Positions 16,935-25,948 are shown, numbered from the stretch's first letter. The stretch: DNA of 64,000 bases from Halomonas dongshanensis (GCF_024790395.1 NZ_JAJISC010000004.1:186001-250000), one strand, 5' to 3'. Program-made: numbers and translations. Notes: a model not told the origin generated them from the sequence alone.

Positions 16935-18251
16935 TTATAGCATTGAGAGCACGACGAAGGTCGCCATGATCGCGGCGCCACAAATGAGCGTCCACATCAC
17001 GCAGTACCCCATGATGTCACGTGCCGATAGGCCCGCCACACCAAGCAGCGGTAAAGCCCAGAATGGCTGCATCTGATTCGTCCAAGCATCCCCCCAGGTA
17101 AAGGCCATGATCGTTTGCGGAATATCGGCACCTAATCGTTGAGCAGCTTCGAGCATGATAGGCCCCTGTATAGCCCACTGCCCACCACCCGAAGGAATGA
17201 AGATGTTCACGATGCCAGCCGAAATGAACGTGATGATTGGGAAAGTGTGCACCGTAGCAATTTCCACGAACCACGCCGACATACTATCTGCAAGACCCGA
17301 GACCTTGACCATACCGGCAATGCCAGCATAAAGCGGAAATTGAATAATGATGCCACGACACGCCAAGATTCCTTCCTTTACCGCAGCCCCCAAACTTGCA
17401 GGACTTGGCTGGAGAACGAGCCCAATAGCCAAGAAAATTAAAATCACCAGATTAAGATTGAGAGTGAATCCAAGCTGATGAAAGTTGATGGCCAGATAAC
17501 CTATCGGTAACAGTGCCAGTATGAGATTGGGTAATCGGTAGTGTTCAAGTTTTTCTGCCCAAGGCATGCCACGGGTATCAACTTTCTCGACACGATTATT
17601 GAGGGGTTCACCTTGGTACTGCTTGATCTCGTTGGTTTCGGGCTTGATGCGCGAGAAAACGAAATAGAGCAGGAACAGCAGCGCCACCGATAGCGCGATG
17701 TTCCACCAGGCATAGAGCGTCTCGGTGATAGGAACAACGCCAACGACGTCTTCCATGAAGTTGCCTTCTGACGCCATCAATAGTGGTATCGAGGCCGTGG
17801 TACCCCGAATGATCTCGCCAGAATAGGCAGCTGCTACCGCCAAAGGGAAGTGCAGCCCTTGCACACGCCGCCCCATCTCTCGAGCTAAAAAGGCACCAAC
17901 GATCATGCCAAAGCCCCAGTTGATGTAAAAGGTGACCATAGAAACGACTGCTATGATACCGGCTGCTTGCCCCGGTGAGTTTGTTATCGACGCCAACTTA
18001 TCGATCATTCGAGCCACGATAGGCGTTTTTGCAATGATGAAACCCGTTAACAGTATCAACGACATTTGCATAGCAAATTGATACAGATTGGAGAAGCCAT
18101 CGCCCCAGCCATTAAGCATGACATGTGCCGACTGCCCTTCGATCACCATGCCTAGAAGGAAGACGACAACGCTAAGCACAATCGCCAACAGTAAGGCATT
18201 CGGTAAGCAAGATTGAACGAACTTAAGACAAAGCCGCGTCAGTGTTTGCAT
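16935..18251 (-). CDS. AtoE-family short-chain fatty acid transporter
   Basis: 438-aa inner-membrane carrier with about 12 hydrophobic segments and the AtoE/TIGR00366 features: SFTG-like first half (LLTGFIIAKTP), FYINWGFGMIVGAFLAREM, and IPSGGGQWAIQGPIMLEAA near the C-terminus. Family members import short-chain fatty acids such as butyrate or acetoacetate. It lies between a CocE-like hydrolase gene (118 bp upstream) and a GntR regulator gene (143 bp downstream), all on the same strand. A reasonable model is that the cluster hydrolyses an ester or amide and takes up or exports the acid released. Confidence 0.85.
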   Translation of the reverse strand: MQTLTRLCLKFVQSCLPNALLLAIVLSVVVFLLGMVIEGQSAHVMLNGWGDGFSNLYQFAMQMSLILLTGFIIAKTPIVARMIDKLASITNSPGQAAGIIAVVSMVTFYINWGFGMIVGAFLAREMGRRVQGLHFPLAVAAAYSGEIIRGTTASIPLLMASEGNFMEDVVGVVPITETLYAWWNIALSVALLFLLYFVFSRIKPETNEIKQYQGEPLNNRVEKVDTRGMPWAEKLEHYRLPNLILALLPIGYLAINFHQLGFTLNLNLVILIFLAIGLVLQPSPASLGAAVKEGILACRGIIIQFPLYAGIAGMVKVSGLADSMSAWFVEIATVHTFPIITFISAGIVNIFIPSGGGQWAIQGPIMLEAAQRLGADIPQTIMAFTWGDAWTNQMQPFWALPLLGVAGLSARDIMGYCVMWTLICGAAIMATFVVLSML

Positions 18252-18368
18252 TAGGTAACCCCATTCGCTTGTTTTAAAAAGTGTTATGTTTGGGAATACT
18301 GGAAACAGTTATTGCTTGTCGAAGCACCCCGCACACGGGGCGCTATCGATGTAAGGATCGGTATGGTA

Positions 18369-20195
18369 TTAGCGAGAGCCGTCGATGACAGGGAGTTCGA
18401 GCGCTGACGCAAAGATGGCGCTACGACCTACCTCGATGGTCGGCACAACGCCATCGGGAATACGTGAAAAGTGATCACTGTCAGCAAGCGCTATCGCAAT
18501 CCGCAGGCGATGCCCAGCCTTGAATAACCACGAGGTCGGCAAAAGGTCGAACGCAATCTCGCTGCACTCTCCTGGTATCAGGTAACGAGCATCGCGTTCG
18601 CGATAGCTATGGTGCGGCCCGATAACGGGCAAGTTCTCAATCGGCGGGCTGATGCGACGATGTAGCGCTCGAAACACGCCTTCCGTGACATAGGTAGAGT
18701 GACCTTCAGTATCGATATCCTCCAAGTAGACGAATAGGGCGCAATCTTGGGTATCGCTTTTGAGGTACAAGCGCACTACCGGATGACCCGTTACCTCAGT
18801 ATCGTGTTCGAAGGGTTCCTGGGTATAGCACAGCATACGCTGATCGCGGCCATGCCAATCCGGATAGTACCGTTCGACATTTTGCGCGTAGAGCCGGTTA
18901 TAGCGCGTTTGATTACCAGTACCACAGCGGTAATCACCGACATAACGGTCGAACGCATCAGCCATAGTAGGCGGCTGATGCGTCAATCGGTGGTTTGCCT
19001 GAAAATACAGAGTTTGCCAGCGTGTCGTCTCAGGAGGCCACTGCTGCGCCGAATGCCAGCACTCTTCACCTACGGTGTAATATTGGACCGGCGGTTCGTC
19101 ATAAAGCCCGGTTTTCATCCCCATAAGATGCTCATCGAAAAAGCGCAACGTTTCAGCTAGCGCCTTGCCCTGGGGTCGAGAATCGGTTTGAAACGGGCTT
19201 GATCCACTGCGGGCGCCGTGATCCCAGGCACCCAGCATCAACCGCTTTCCTGCATTTCGCTGCCACATAAAACGCTGGGCAGCCCCTCGCGCATAATGGC
19301 CATCCAGCCAACCCGAAATGGTATAGACCGGCGTTTGCGTATCAGCCTCGCGGTTGGCGTAGTGGTAAGGACTAATGGTGGCCGAGGTAAAATCCGGTTG
19401 GGTATGCAGCGGGCGGTCGCGATAAACGAATTGATGTACGAAATCGGCCATGTCGAAGTTGGCGCGATGTTCTTCGAGAGCAGCCTGCAAAAGATGGCCC
19501 TCGGTATCTTCGTCGACCGGTGCAGGCCCATCGTAGTGCTCCCCTTTAAAATAGGGAAACTTGTCACGATCCTCGGCCACATCGTCGTCGAGTGCATCCA
19601 TCAAGTTACCGTACTCTTTTACCAAACGGCGGCACATGACACCGCCAGGGTAAAGCTGGTTCGACCAAGTGTCCCAAACTGCTGAATGCGGCACGATGGC
19701 CTTAACCGCCGGATGTGCCCACGACGCCGTGAAATCTGCTGCGGCGCCGAGATAAGAGATACCTGTGACACCGATTGCGCCATTACTCCACGGCTGGGCT
19801 GTGATCCAGTCGACAATCTCGAGATAGTCCTCCCGTTCGCTGGGGGAGCGGAGGCCTGTACGCACACCAAACGAAGCACCACTACCTCGTACATCCACTG
19901 CTACCAGCGCGTACCCTCGAGCCAACAGAAGCGACCGAAAAACGGCGATGTTGGGACACTCCTCGATACCGTCGGGAGCGCCATGCTTTAACTTCATCCG
20001 GCGATAATAAGGCGTAAAAAAGGTAATGACGGGAAAGGATTCAGGGCGCTCTTGGGTACCCGGAAGATGCACATCGATAGCCAAGCGAACGCCATCGCGC
20101 ATAGTGAGGTAGCGAGAAAACAAACGCTGACCCTCAAACCGTGGTGAGCGCATCGCTACCCACGACTCAGGATTAAAAGAGGGTGTATCGGCCAT
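18369..20195 (-). CDS. CocE/NonD-family serine hydrolase (X-Pro dipeptidyl-peptidase S15 type)
   Basis: 608-aa alpha/beta hydrolase with a C-terminal jelly-roll domain, as in cocaine esterase and glutaryl-7-ACA acylase. The nucleophile elbow is GISYLG, with serine near residue 145, preceded by the family block LVAVDVRGSGASFG. The C-terminal part (from about residue 400) contains VVRLYLKSDTQDCALFVYLEDID and ends with GHRLRIAIALADSDHF, typical of the XPD_C domain. No signal peptide is visible, so it is probably cytoplasmic. It is the first gene of the hydrolase-carrier-GntR cluster. The natural substrate is unknown; family members cleave esters or amides. Confidence 0.88.
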   Translation of the reverse strand: MADTPSFNPESWVAMRSPRFEGQRLFSRYLTMRDGVRLAIDVHLPGTQERPESFPVITFFTPYYRRMKLKHGAPDGIEECPNIAVFRSLLLARGYALVAVDVRGSGASFGVRTGLRSPSEREDYLEIVDWITAQPWSNGAIGVTGISYLGAAADFTASWAHPAVKAIVPHSAVWDTWSNQLYPGGVMCRRLVKEYGNLMDALDDDVAEDRDKFPYFKGEHYDGPAPVDEDTEGHLLQAALEEHRANFDMADFVHQFVYRDRPLHTQPDFTSATISPYHYANREADTQTPVYTISGWLDGHYARGAAQRFMWQRNAGKRLMLGAWDHGARSGSSPFQTDSRPQGKALAETLRFFDEHLMGMKTGLYDEPPVQYYTVGEECWHSAQQWPPETTRWQTLYFQANHRLTHQPPTMADAFDRYVGDYRCGTGNQTRYNRLYAQNVERYYPDWHGRDQRMLCYTQEPFEHDTEVTGHPVVRLYLKSDTQDCALFVYLEDIDTEGHSTYVTEGVFRALHRRISPPIENLPVIGPHHSYRERDARYLIPGECSEIAFDLLPTSWLFKAGHRLRIAIALADSDHFSRIPDGVVPTIEVGRSAIFASALELPVIDGSR

Positions 20196-20216
20196 GCCGA
20201 ATCTCCGATGATTGTG

Positions 20217-20245
20217 TGATTATTGATCAATAGGTTGAATAATCA
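20217..20245. promoter_or_regulatory. Inverted repeat just upstream of the CocE-like gene
   Basis: TGATTATT (20217-20224) and AATAATCA (20238-20245) are 8-bp inverted arms 13 bp apart, 22-50 bp before the hydrolase start codon. It is a possible operator for the cluster. Confidence 0.35.
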
Positions 20246-20319
20246 TTTTTGACATGTCAATAAAAATAAAAAAAACATTTCGATCAAGCAACCTCTCTTT
20301 ATATCTTGACTTTACGTTG

Positions 20320-20349
20320 TTCGATATATAGAACGCTCTCTATATCGAA
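20320..20349. promoter_or_regulatory. Candidate operator/promoter of the cupin regulator-azlCD operon
   Basis: TTCGATATA and TATATCGAA are perfect 9-bp inverted arms separated by 12 bp, 18 bp before the regulator start codon. A -35-like TTGACT (20306-20311) lies 17 bp from TAGAAC, so a bound repressor would cover the -10 region. Autoregulation is inference. Confidence 0.45.
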
Positions 20350-20366
20350 CGATATGGCAGCTCCTC

Positions 20367-20900
20367 ATGAACGATGACGCCCTTCTTAGCTTTGGTCAGC
20401 ATCTGCAAGCACTGCGCCAGGCGCGCGGTTTGTCGCTATCGCAGTTAGCAAGCGCAGCTGGCATTGCTAAATCGAACCTAAGCCGTCTAGAACAAGGGCT
20501 GGGAAATCCGACACTGGATACGGTCTGGCGGCTAGCCGTTCAGCTAGCGCTCCCCTTCGGTACACTAGTGGCGCCAATCAGCGTGCCGTTGGGCGCCGAA
20601 GAAGGCGTGCAGGTGCGCCTAATCGATCAAGGCCGGGATACGCCGCAAGTAGACGTGTATTGGATGATGTGCTCGCCGTACACCCAACGCTTAGCCGAAG
20701 CGCACTCACCGGGTACCCGAGAGTCCTTAACCGTGATCAGCGGTAGCCTGGAAGTAGGCCCTATAGACACGTTGGTTCCTCTGGGCGCAGGGCAAACCAC
20801 GACCTTTCTCGCTGACCAACCGCACTGCTACCGCACTCATGCCGAGGAGACGACATTGATCATGACCATCACCTATCACATAGAAGGCCGAACGCCATGA
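20367..20900 (+). CDS. XRE-family regulator with C-terminal cupin domain
   Basis: 177-aa DNA-binding protein. An N-terminal XRE helix-turn-helix (residues about 12-66: LQALRQARGLSLSQLA, then SNLSRLEQGLGNPTLDTVWRL) is joined to a C-terminal cupin barrel (about residues 105-175), a common architecture for small-molecule-sensing repressors. It is translationally coupled to azlC by a 4-bp overlap, so it probably controls export of branched-chain amino acids in response to an amino acid or analogue bound by the cupin. Confidence 0.9.
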   Translation: MNDDALLSFGQHLQALRQARGLSLSQLASAAGIAKSNLSRLEQGLGNPTLDTVWRLAVQLALPFGTLVAPISVPLGAEEGVQVRLIDQGRDTPQVDVYWMMCSPYTQRLAEAHSPGTRESLTVISGSLEVGPIDTLVPLGAGQTTTFLADQPHCYRTHAEETTLIMTITYHIEGRTP

Positions 20901-21619
20901 ACCCAGCCGCCGACCACTCGCCGTGGCGTTCGGCCATGCAGGGCGTGCGCGAGTCGATACCGCTATTGGGAGGCTACGTACCCGTCTCCCTCTCCTTTGG
21001 CTTGGTGGCGATGCAGGCAGGGTTTTCTACCTGGGAGGCGGCGGTCATTTCGGTGCTGATCTATGCAGGCGCCTCGCAGTTTCTATTCGTCGGCATGGTC
21101 GCCGCGGGCTCACCACTGTGGCTGGTGGTATGCATGACGCTTTTGATCAACGTGCGCCACGTGGTGTACGGGCCCAACATCGCCGCTTGGCTGCCCCAAA
21201 GCCGCCACTGGTATTGGCTAATGCACGGGCTGACCGATCAAGTCTTTGCCTTGGCGCATACCCGCTTGCCGCAGCTAGCCGCCGAGGTGCGTTTTAGCTG
21301 GTTCGCGGGCTCGGCGCTGCTTGCCTGGGGCGTATGGGTCGTGGGTACCGTGATTGGCGCCACGGCTGGGGAGGCGGTCACCGCGCGCTGGCCGCTTCTG
21401 GGCGAAGTCATGCCCTTTGCCCTGCCCGCTCTGTTTCTCACCATGGTAGCACCCCGCGTTACCGACAAGCGCTGGGCGCTGGCGCTGGGCAGCACTATCG
21501 CGGCAGCCCTTCTCCTCACTCTCTATGGCCTGAGCAACGTGGCGATTCCGCTGGCCGCCGCCTGCGGGGCGCTGTATTTCTATCTCGTCCCCTTTCAACC
21601 CAAGAAGAGAACCGCATGA
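20897..21619 (+). CDS. azlC: Branched-chain amino acid exporter, large subunit AzlC
   Basis: 240-aa membrane protein of the AzlC/BrnF (LIV-E) family with 6-7 hydrophobic segments. Family blocks are PVSLSFGLVAMQAGFSTWEA, YAGASQFLFVGMV and INVRHVVYG. Together with AzlD it forms an exporter for branched-chain amino acids and analogues. It overlaps the upstream cupin regulator and the downstream azlD by 4 bp each, so the three genes form one tightly coupled operon. Confidence 0.92.
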   Translation: MNPAADHSPWRSAMQGVRESIPLLGGYVPVSLSFGLVAMQAGFSTWEAAVISVLIYAGASQFLFVGMVAAGSPLWLVVCMTLLINVRHVVYGPNIAAWLPQSRHWYWLMHGLTDQVFALAHTRLPQLAAEVRFSWFAGSALLAWGVWVVGTVIGATAGEAVTARWPLLGEVMPFALPALFLTMVAPRVTDKRWALALGSTIAAALLLTLYGLSNVAIPLAAACGALYFYLVPFQPKKRTA

Positions 21620-21957
21620 GTAGCGCACTCTGGATAGCCATGGTGATCTCGGCGCTGGGCACCTTATTGATGCGCGTCGTCCCCTTTCTATGGATGCAGC
21701 GACGCATAGGCAGCGAAGAAGGACTAAACGCCATGCCGCAGTGGCTGGCCGTGCTGGGGCCGCTGATGATTGCCGCCGTATTTGGCGTCTCGATCGTGCC
21801 GGTCGAGCCCAGTCCACTTTCGTGGCTGGCGACGGCGATAGGGCTAGGTGTGGCGCTTTTAGTGTGGCGCCGCACCCGCTCGATGGGGTGGCCCGTTGCC
21901 GCTGCTGTCGCAACCTATGGGGTTTTGATGCTAGGGCTGGGGGCACTGGCGCCATAA
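21616..21957 (+). CDS. azlD: Branched-chain amino acid exporter, small subunit AzlD
   Basis: 113-aa membrane protein with four hydrophobic segments, the usual AzlD/BrnE partner of AzlC. It starts MSSALWIAMVISALGTLLMR and includes the conserved RVVPF motif, and its ATG overlaps the azlC stop (ATGA). It ends the operon. Confidence 0.9.
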   Translation: MSSALWIAMVISALGTLLMRVVPFLWMQRRIGSEEGLNAMPQWLAVLGPLMIAAVFGVSIVPVEPSPLSWLATAIGLGVALLVWRRTRSMGWPVAAAVATYGVLMLGLGALAP

Positions 21958-22011
21958 GTCCAGCCCAGAGCGGCCCCCCTGTGGGCGATAAGTGCCTTTT
22001 GAGCAAATCGC

Positions 22012-22311
22012 CTAGGATTCCACGCTGACAGAGAGGGGGTCGAGGTCGGCGAGCTGTAGCCGCCGCGCCTGTTCGGTATCCGGGTCGATCTGACCACAAT
22101 CTTCGCAGGTCACATCCGTCATTAACCACAGAGTGTACTGTGGCCACTGACGGCAAATGGCTTCCAGCATTTCACCCTTGGGCGCTCTACCGGTGAGTTC
22201 GATATTTTCGAGGGTTTTCTTGGGGATACCAATACGTTGGGAAAACTCCGCTCTGCCGCTCGTTTCTACTTCGCGAATTCGCCGGATTTTTGCAGTTAGC
22301 TTGCTTGACAT
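22012..22311 (-). CDS. Small phage-type HTH repressor
   Basis: 99-aa regulator with a helix-turn-helix core (residues about 10-45: RIREVETSGRAEFSQRIGIP, then KTLENIELTG) of the kind found in filamentous-phage and small prophage repressors. The C-terminal part WPQYTLWLMTDVTCEDCGQIDP is typical of this group. The start at 22311 matches the domain; longer upstream starts add non-homologous sequence. It is divergent from two tiny genes and separated from them by repeat-rich DNA, a classic repressor/excisionase arrangement. Confidence 0.75.
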   Translation of the reverse strand: MSSKLTAKIRRIREVETSGRAEFSQRIGIPKKTLENIELTGRAPKGEMLEAICRQWPQYTLWLMTDVTCEDCGQIDPDTEQARRLQLADLDPLSVSVES

Positions 22312-22361
22312 GTCCCGACTTCTCGGTGACCCTAACTTTACATGACCCGAAAAATCGGGAC
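22312..22361. promoter_or_regulatory. Operator-like repeats of the phage-type repressor
   Basis: GTCCCGA (22312-22318) and TCGGGAC (22355-22361) are inverted copies. CCCGA-AAAA-TCGGG (22346-22359) forms a second tight palindrome using one of the same arms. They cover the region immediately before the repressor start codon. Confidence 0.5.
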
Positions 22362-22456
22362 GCCAACGAACAGTGCAACTGATCGTGTTGAAGTAGGGTG
22401 TTGAAGGATTGACAAGGCAAAGCCTAACACAGCCCAACAAAGGCAGGTAACAGCGC

Positions 22457-22663
22457 ATGGAGCCAAGCACGACCCCACTGATTCCCGTAACCGTACCCAC
22501 CATGACGATCGAACGTTTCTCCGAGCTTTCTGGCCTCGATGAAGGTGTCATTCAGGGCCATATTCGTCGGGGCTATCTGCCTACCGTCAAAATGGGGCGC
22601 TATCGCATGATCAACGTGGCACTTCTCACCGCCCGCTGTCTCAGCACCGAGGAAACACAATGA
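22457..22663 (+). CDS. Small phage-type DNA-binding protein (possible excisionase/Cox-like)
   Basis: 68-aa protein with a single helix-turn-helix/winged-helix segment (FSELSGLDEGVIQGHIRRGY followed by LPTVKMGRYRMIN), the pattern of MerR-like excisionases and of small regulatory proteins of filamentous phages. It is divergent from the repressor and overlaps the next gene by 4 bp. No integrase, replication or coat genes are nearby, so this looks like a surviving regulatory fragment. Confidence 0.7.
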   Translation: MEPSTTPLIPVTVPTMTIERFSELSGLDEGVIQGHIRRGYLPTVKMGRYRMINVALLTARCLSTEETQ

Positions 22664-22839
22664 ACGCCACGCCCGTCGCCCTTACCCTCTCACTCGACCC
22701 CGATCTGTTGCAACGTCTGCAACATGGTGCCGATGCCAACGGCACCAGCATTAACGACTTCGTCGTCAGGCTGCTCGAAGAGAGCGTCGCTTTTTCACCG
22801 CTATGTAGCCAAGAGGAGATGACGGGCGCGGCGTCTTGA
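22660..22839 (+). CDS. Small Arc/CopG-type ribbon-helix-helix protein
   Basis: 59-aa product with a ribbon-helix-helix pattern: a beta strand with alternating residues (VALTLSLDPDLLQRLQHGAD) followed by NGTSINDFVVRLLEES. Such dimeric DNA-binding proteins act as repressors or antitoxins. Its ATG overlaps the stop of the upstream excisionase-like gene, which supports real translation. No toxin gene is adjacent; the next genes are a terminator and an antiporter. Confidence 0.7.
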   Translation: MNATPVALTLSLDPDLLQRLQHGADANGTSINDFVVRLLEESVAFSPLCSQEEMTGAAS

Positions 22840-22880
22840 TATCGAAACTTGATATCGAAAAAAAAGCGTAAAATCAAAAG

Positions 22881-22913
22881 CGGCACCGAGCTGAGACAAG
22901 CCGGTGCCGTTTT
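22881..22913 (+). terminator. Rho-independent terminator after the phage-type regulatory genes
   Basis: CGGCACCG (22881-22888) pairs with CGGTGCCG (22902-22909) and is followed by TTTT, about 40 bp after the ribbon-helix-helix gene stop. Confidence 0.75.
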
Positions 22914-22991
22914 GCGTCATCGGCCTTTTCGCTCGATCTGCTATCATCGCGGCCTTCACGTCTGGCTCGTGACGATAAAACAGGAAAATCG

Positions 22992-24449
22992 ATGACCTCC
23001 TCGCTGCCACACTCCTCCCCTGATCAAGATGCGTTTTTAAAGCGCCGCGTGCTTCCCACCCTTGGGCTACTTACCTGCGTCTATCTAGCGGCGCTCGCCC
23101 TCGATTACCATATCAACACCGCCGTGCTCACCATTACGCTCATGGTAGTGCTCTGCCTGTTGAAAATGCCGGTGGCGATTGCGCTGATCAGCGCCGCGCT
23201 TCTCGGCGCGCTTCACGGCGGGCTCTCGATGGGCGAAGCGATCACCACCTTCAACGACAGCCTTCTGTCCGGCGCCCAGGTGGGCATGACGTATGTCATG
23301 GTAGGGGCGTTCGCGGTGGCGATTGCGCGCAGCGGTCTATTGGATCTTCTCGCCCACCGCATCGCATCACGGCTCGATTGGCGCGAGGGCGCTACCAACA
23401 AGGGGGTGAAGTGGGGCCTGTTTGCCATCCTGATAGTGGCCTCGGTGATGTCGCAAAACCTCGTGCCGGTGCATATCGCCTTCATCCCCATCCTGATTCC
23501 GCCGCTTTTAGGGGTAATGAACCGCCTGCGCATCGACCGCCGCGCGGTGGCGTGCATTCTGGGCTGCTTCATTAGTGCCAGCTACCTGCTGTTGCCCACC
23601 GGCTTTGGCGCGATCTATCTCAACGAGATTCTGCTCACTAACGTCAACGAGATTGGCGAAGGCCTGAACCTCGCCGTCACTGCCGACATGGTGCCTAAAG
23701 CCATGTTCTGGCCCGTCATGGGATTATTTGCCGGTGCCGCGGTCTGCCTGTTCTACAGCTACCGCAAACCGCGCGAGTACCAAAGCGTTCCAGCGGCTGA
23801 TATCGCCATCGAGACACCGCCGCTCAAACCCAACCTGCTTCAGTTGGCCGCCACGGTGGCCGCCATTGGCGCTGCGCTGGTCTGCCAGCTCGCCTTCGAC
23901 TCGCTCTTGGTGGGCGCCATGGTGGGCTTCGTGATTCTAGGCGCGAGTGGCGTGTTTCGCTGGCGCGAGCAGGACGACGTATTTACCCAGGGCATGCGCA
24001 TGATGGCCCAGATCGCGGTGATCATCACGTTGGCATCGGGCTTTTCCGGCGTGCTCGGCGCCACCGACGAGATCGGCTCACTGGTCGCCGCCACCGCCGC
24101 CCTGCTCGACGGCAACATGATGCTCGGCGCCGCACTCATGCTGATCGTCGGGCTCTTCATCACCATCGGCTTCGGCGACTCCTTCGCCAGCGTCCCGATC
24201 CTCGCCCCCATCTACATTCCGCTGGCGTTAGCGCTGGGCTTCTCGCCCATGGCCACAGTAGCGCTGCTCGGTGCCTCGGCTGCGCTAGGTGATGCAGGCT
24301 CCCCCGCCTCCACCATCACCCTCGGCGCCACCGCCGGCCTCAACGCCGACGGCCAACACGACCACATCCGCGACAGCGTCATCCCCATGTTTCTGCACGC
24401 CAACCTCGGCATGCTGCTATTTGCTTGGGGGGCGGCGATGGTGCTTTGA
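22992..24449 (+). CDS. NhaC-superfamily Na+/H+ antiporter-type membrane protein
   Basis: 485-aa inner-membrane protein with about 12 hydrophobic segments. The N-terminal block LKMPVAIALISAALLGALHGG and the C-terminal block LGDAGSPASTITLGATAGLN match the Na+/H+ antiporter family that also includes B. subtilis YuiF-like carriers. Possible roles are sodium extrusion or amino-acid/proton exchange; the sequence does not settle which. It is preceded by a terminator and followed, 34 bp later, by the frameshifted remnant of a small membrane protein gene that was probably its operon partner. Confidence 0.85.
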   Translation: MTSSLPHSSPDQDAFLKRRVLPTLGLLTCVYLAALALDYHINTAVLTITLMVVLCLLKMPVAIALISAALLGALHGGLSMGEAITTFNDSLLSGAQVGMTYVMVGAFAVAIARSGLLDLLAHRIASRLDWREGATNKGVKWGLFAILIVASVMSQNLVPVHIAFIPILIPPLLGVMNRLRIDRRAVACILGCFISASYLLLPTGFGAIYLNEILLTNVNEIGEGLNLAVTADMVPKAMFWPVMGLFAGAAVCLFYSYRKPREYQSVPAADIAIETPPLKPNLLQLAATVAAIGAALVCQLAFDSLLVGAMVGFVILGASGVFRWREQDDVFTQGMRMMAQIAVIITLASGFSGVLGATDEIGSLVAATAALLDGNMMLGAALMLIVGLFITIGFGDSFASVPILAPIYIPLALALGFSPMATVALLGASAALGDAGSPASTITLGATAGLNADGQHDHIRDSVIPMFLHANLGMLLFAWGAAMVL

Positions 24450-24483
24450 CAAGCACTCTCGAATAGCCACGAGGAGCCCTGTC

Positions 24484-24701
24484 GTGCCACGCCCTCGAAC
24501 GCTACTCATCATTGCTGCCCTGGTGCAGCTTGGCTAGTGGCCTGGGGGGTTACCTATACGCCTTTCTTCGGCGGCTTGTCGATTCCCCTCTTTATGCTGA
24601 TTGCAGCGGGTCTGGTGGTCGCTACGACAAACCATAAGCGGCCACCGCGTTACCCCTCGCGAAGCAATGACGCAAGTCGCTTGCGCTCCTGCGCCTCGTA
24701 A
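24484..24701 (+). pseudogene. Frameshifted small membrane protein gene
   Basis: A GTG at 24484 with GAGGAG eight bases upstream opens a hydrophobic frame (RTLLIIAALVQLG) that hits TAG at 24535-24537. Shifting the frame at that point restores a long hydrophobic continuation (VAWGVTYTPFFGGL, then SIPLFMLIAAGLVVATT). The joined product looks like a two-helix membrane protein of about 50 residues. The loss of one base near 24534 best explains this. The second frame stays open to 24701 and overlaps the end of the convergent MFS gene, so the original stop is uncertain. Confidence 0.6.
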
Positions 24702-25948
24702 AAGCTCGGGTCGTCGAACAAATCCGGCTGGACGTCATCGAACATCATGCTCAGCGCCTCGGTACTGCTTTGTACCATCGGCTCGAAGTGCGCGGTGTGG
24801 GTCTTCAGCGCCCGCACCCGGCGGCGGCGATAAAGTGCGTAGCCGCCCAGCAAGATGAAAACGCTCGCGATATAAAGCGGCAAGCCATGCCCACCGACCG
24901 CGTGCATCAGCGCCCCAGCTGCTAGCGGTGCGACTGCGCAGCCCGCACCGTGCATGACGAGCATATCCGCCGAGCCCGCCACGATCTCGTCCGGATGGAG
25001 CTGGTCGATCAACTGTGCCACCGCCAGCGGATAGAGCGAAAACGCCAAGCCGCCCCACAAGAAATAGAGCCCCAACAGTACCTCTTGGCTTGGAGCGAAC
25101 GGCATGGCCGCCGCCAATACCGCGGCGCCCAGCACGACCCAAATCATCACCAGCGGGCGGTCGTGGCGATCCGAAAATCGTCCGATAGGAAGTTGCAGCA
25201 ACGCGCCGCCGACGATGGCCGCGCTCATCACCAGCCCCACCCCGCCAATATCGAAGCCCAACAGGGTCGCGTAGACCGGTGTCATCGACCAGAACGCTCC
25301 CATGGCCAGGCCCGATAGCGCTGCGGACGCTACCGCCAGGGGCGCAAACCCCAACAGCGCCCGCAAACTACTTTTGGGTCGATCCGAGATGTTGGGCTGT
25401 ACGCGGCGGGTCAAGGTAATGGGCAAAAGTGCCCAGCAGATCAGAATGGCAATGACTACGAAGAGTAAGAACCCTTGCGGCGACGACAGTCGCAGCAACT
25501 GCTGGGCAACGGCCAGCGCACCCAGATTGACCACCATGTAGATCGCAAAGATACGTCCGCGCTCGTGACTGGCCGCTTGGCTGTTCAGCCAGCTTTCGAT
25601 CACCGTGATCAGCGTAATGAAAGAGAGCCCGTAGACGATGCGCAAGGGCAACCACACCCACGGATTGACGAACACCAAGTGTAACAGCGCCATCGTGGCG
25701 CAAATGGAAGCACAAAACCCAAAGGTGCGAATATGCCCCATCCGTCGAATCAACCGTCCGCTGACCCAGGTCCCGCAAATGAAGCCCACGAAGTAACCAG
25801 ACATCACCATCCCGAGCAGCGTGGTGGAGAATCCCTCGCTAGTGCCACGTAGGGTCAGCAGCGTATTGAGCAGCCCGTTACCCAGCAGCAACAGCGCTAC
25901 GCTGTAAAGAATTGACTTGACCGGTCTGAGCATCGCCAGCGAACGCAT
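24650..25948 (-). CDS. MFS transporter (YcaD-like)
   Basis: 432-aa major facilitator with 12 hydrophobic segments. The loop 2-3 motif (GTWVSGRLIRRMGHIRTF) and its repeat in the second half (IGRFSDRHDRPLVM) are present. A hydrophilic C-terminal tail of about 50 residues contains a Phe/Asp-rich stretch and ends in LREG. Similar carriers (YcaD/UMF type) have no firm substrate. It is a single gene next to the left end of the mobile element; its start lies about 150 bp from the att site. Confidence 0.85.
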   Translation of the reverse strand: MRSLAMLRPVKSILYSVALLLLGNGLLNTLLTLRGTSEGFSTTLLGMVMSGYFVGFICGTWVSGRLIRRMGHIRTFGFCASICATMALLHLVFVNPWVWLPLRIVYGLSFITLITVIESWLNSQAASHERGRIFAIYMVVNLGALAVAQQLLRLSSPQGFLLFVVIAILICWALLPITLTRRVQPNISDRPKSSLRALLGFAPLAVASAALSGLAMGAFWSMTPVYATLLGFDIGGVGLVMSAAIVGGALLQLPIGRFSDRHDRPLVMIWVVLGAAVLAAAMPFAPSQEVLLGLYFLWGGLAFSLYPLAVAQLIDQLHPDEIVAGSADMLVMHGAGCAVAPLAAGALMHAVGGHGLPLYIASVFILLGGYALYRRRRVRALKTHTAHFEPMVQSSTEALSMMFDDVQPDLFDDPSFYEAQERKRLASLLREG

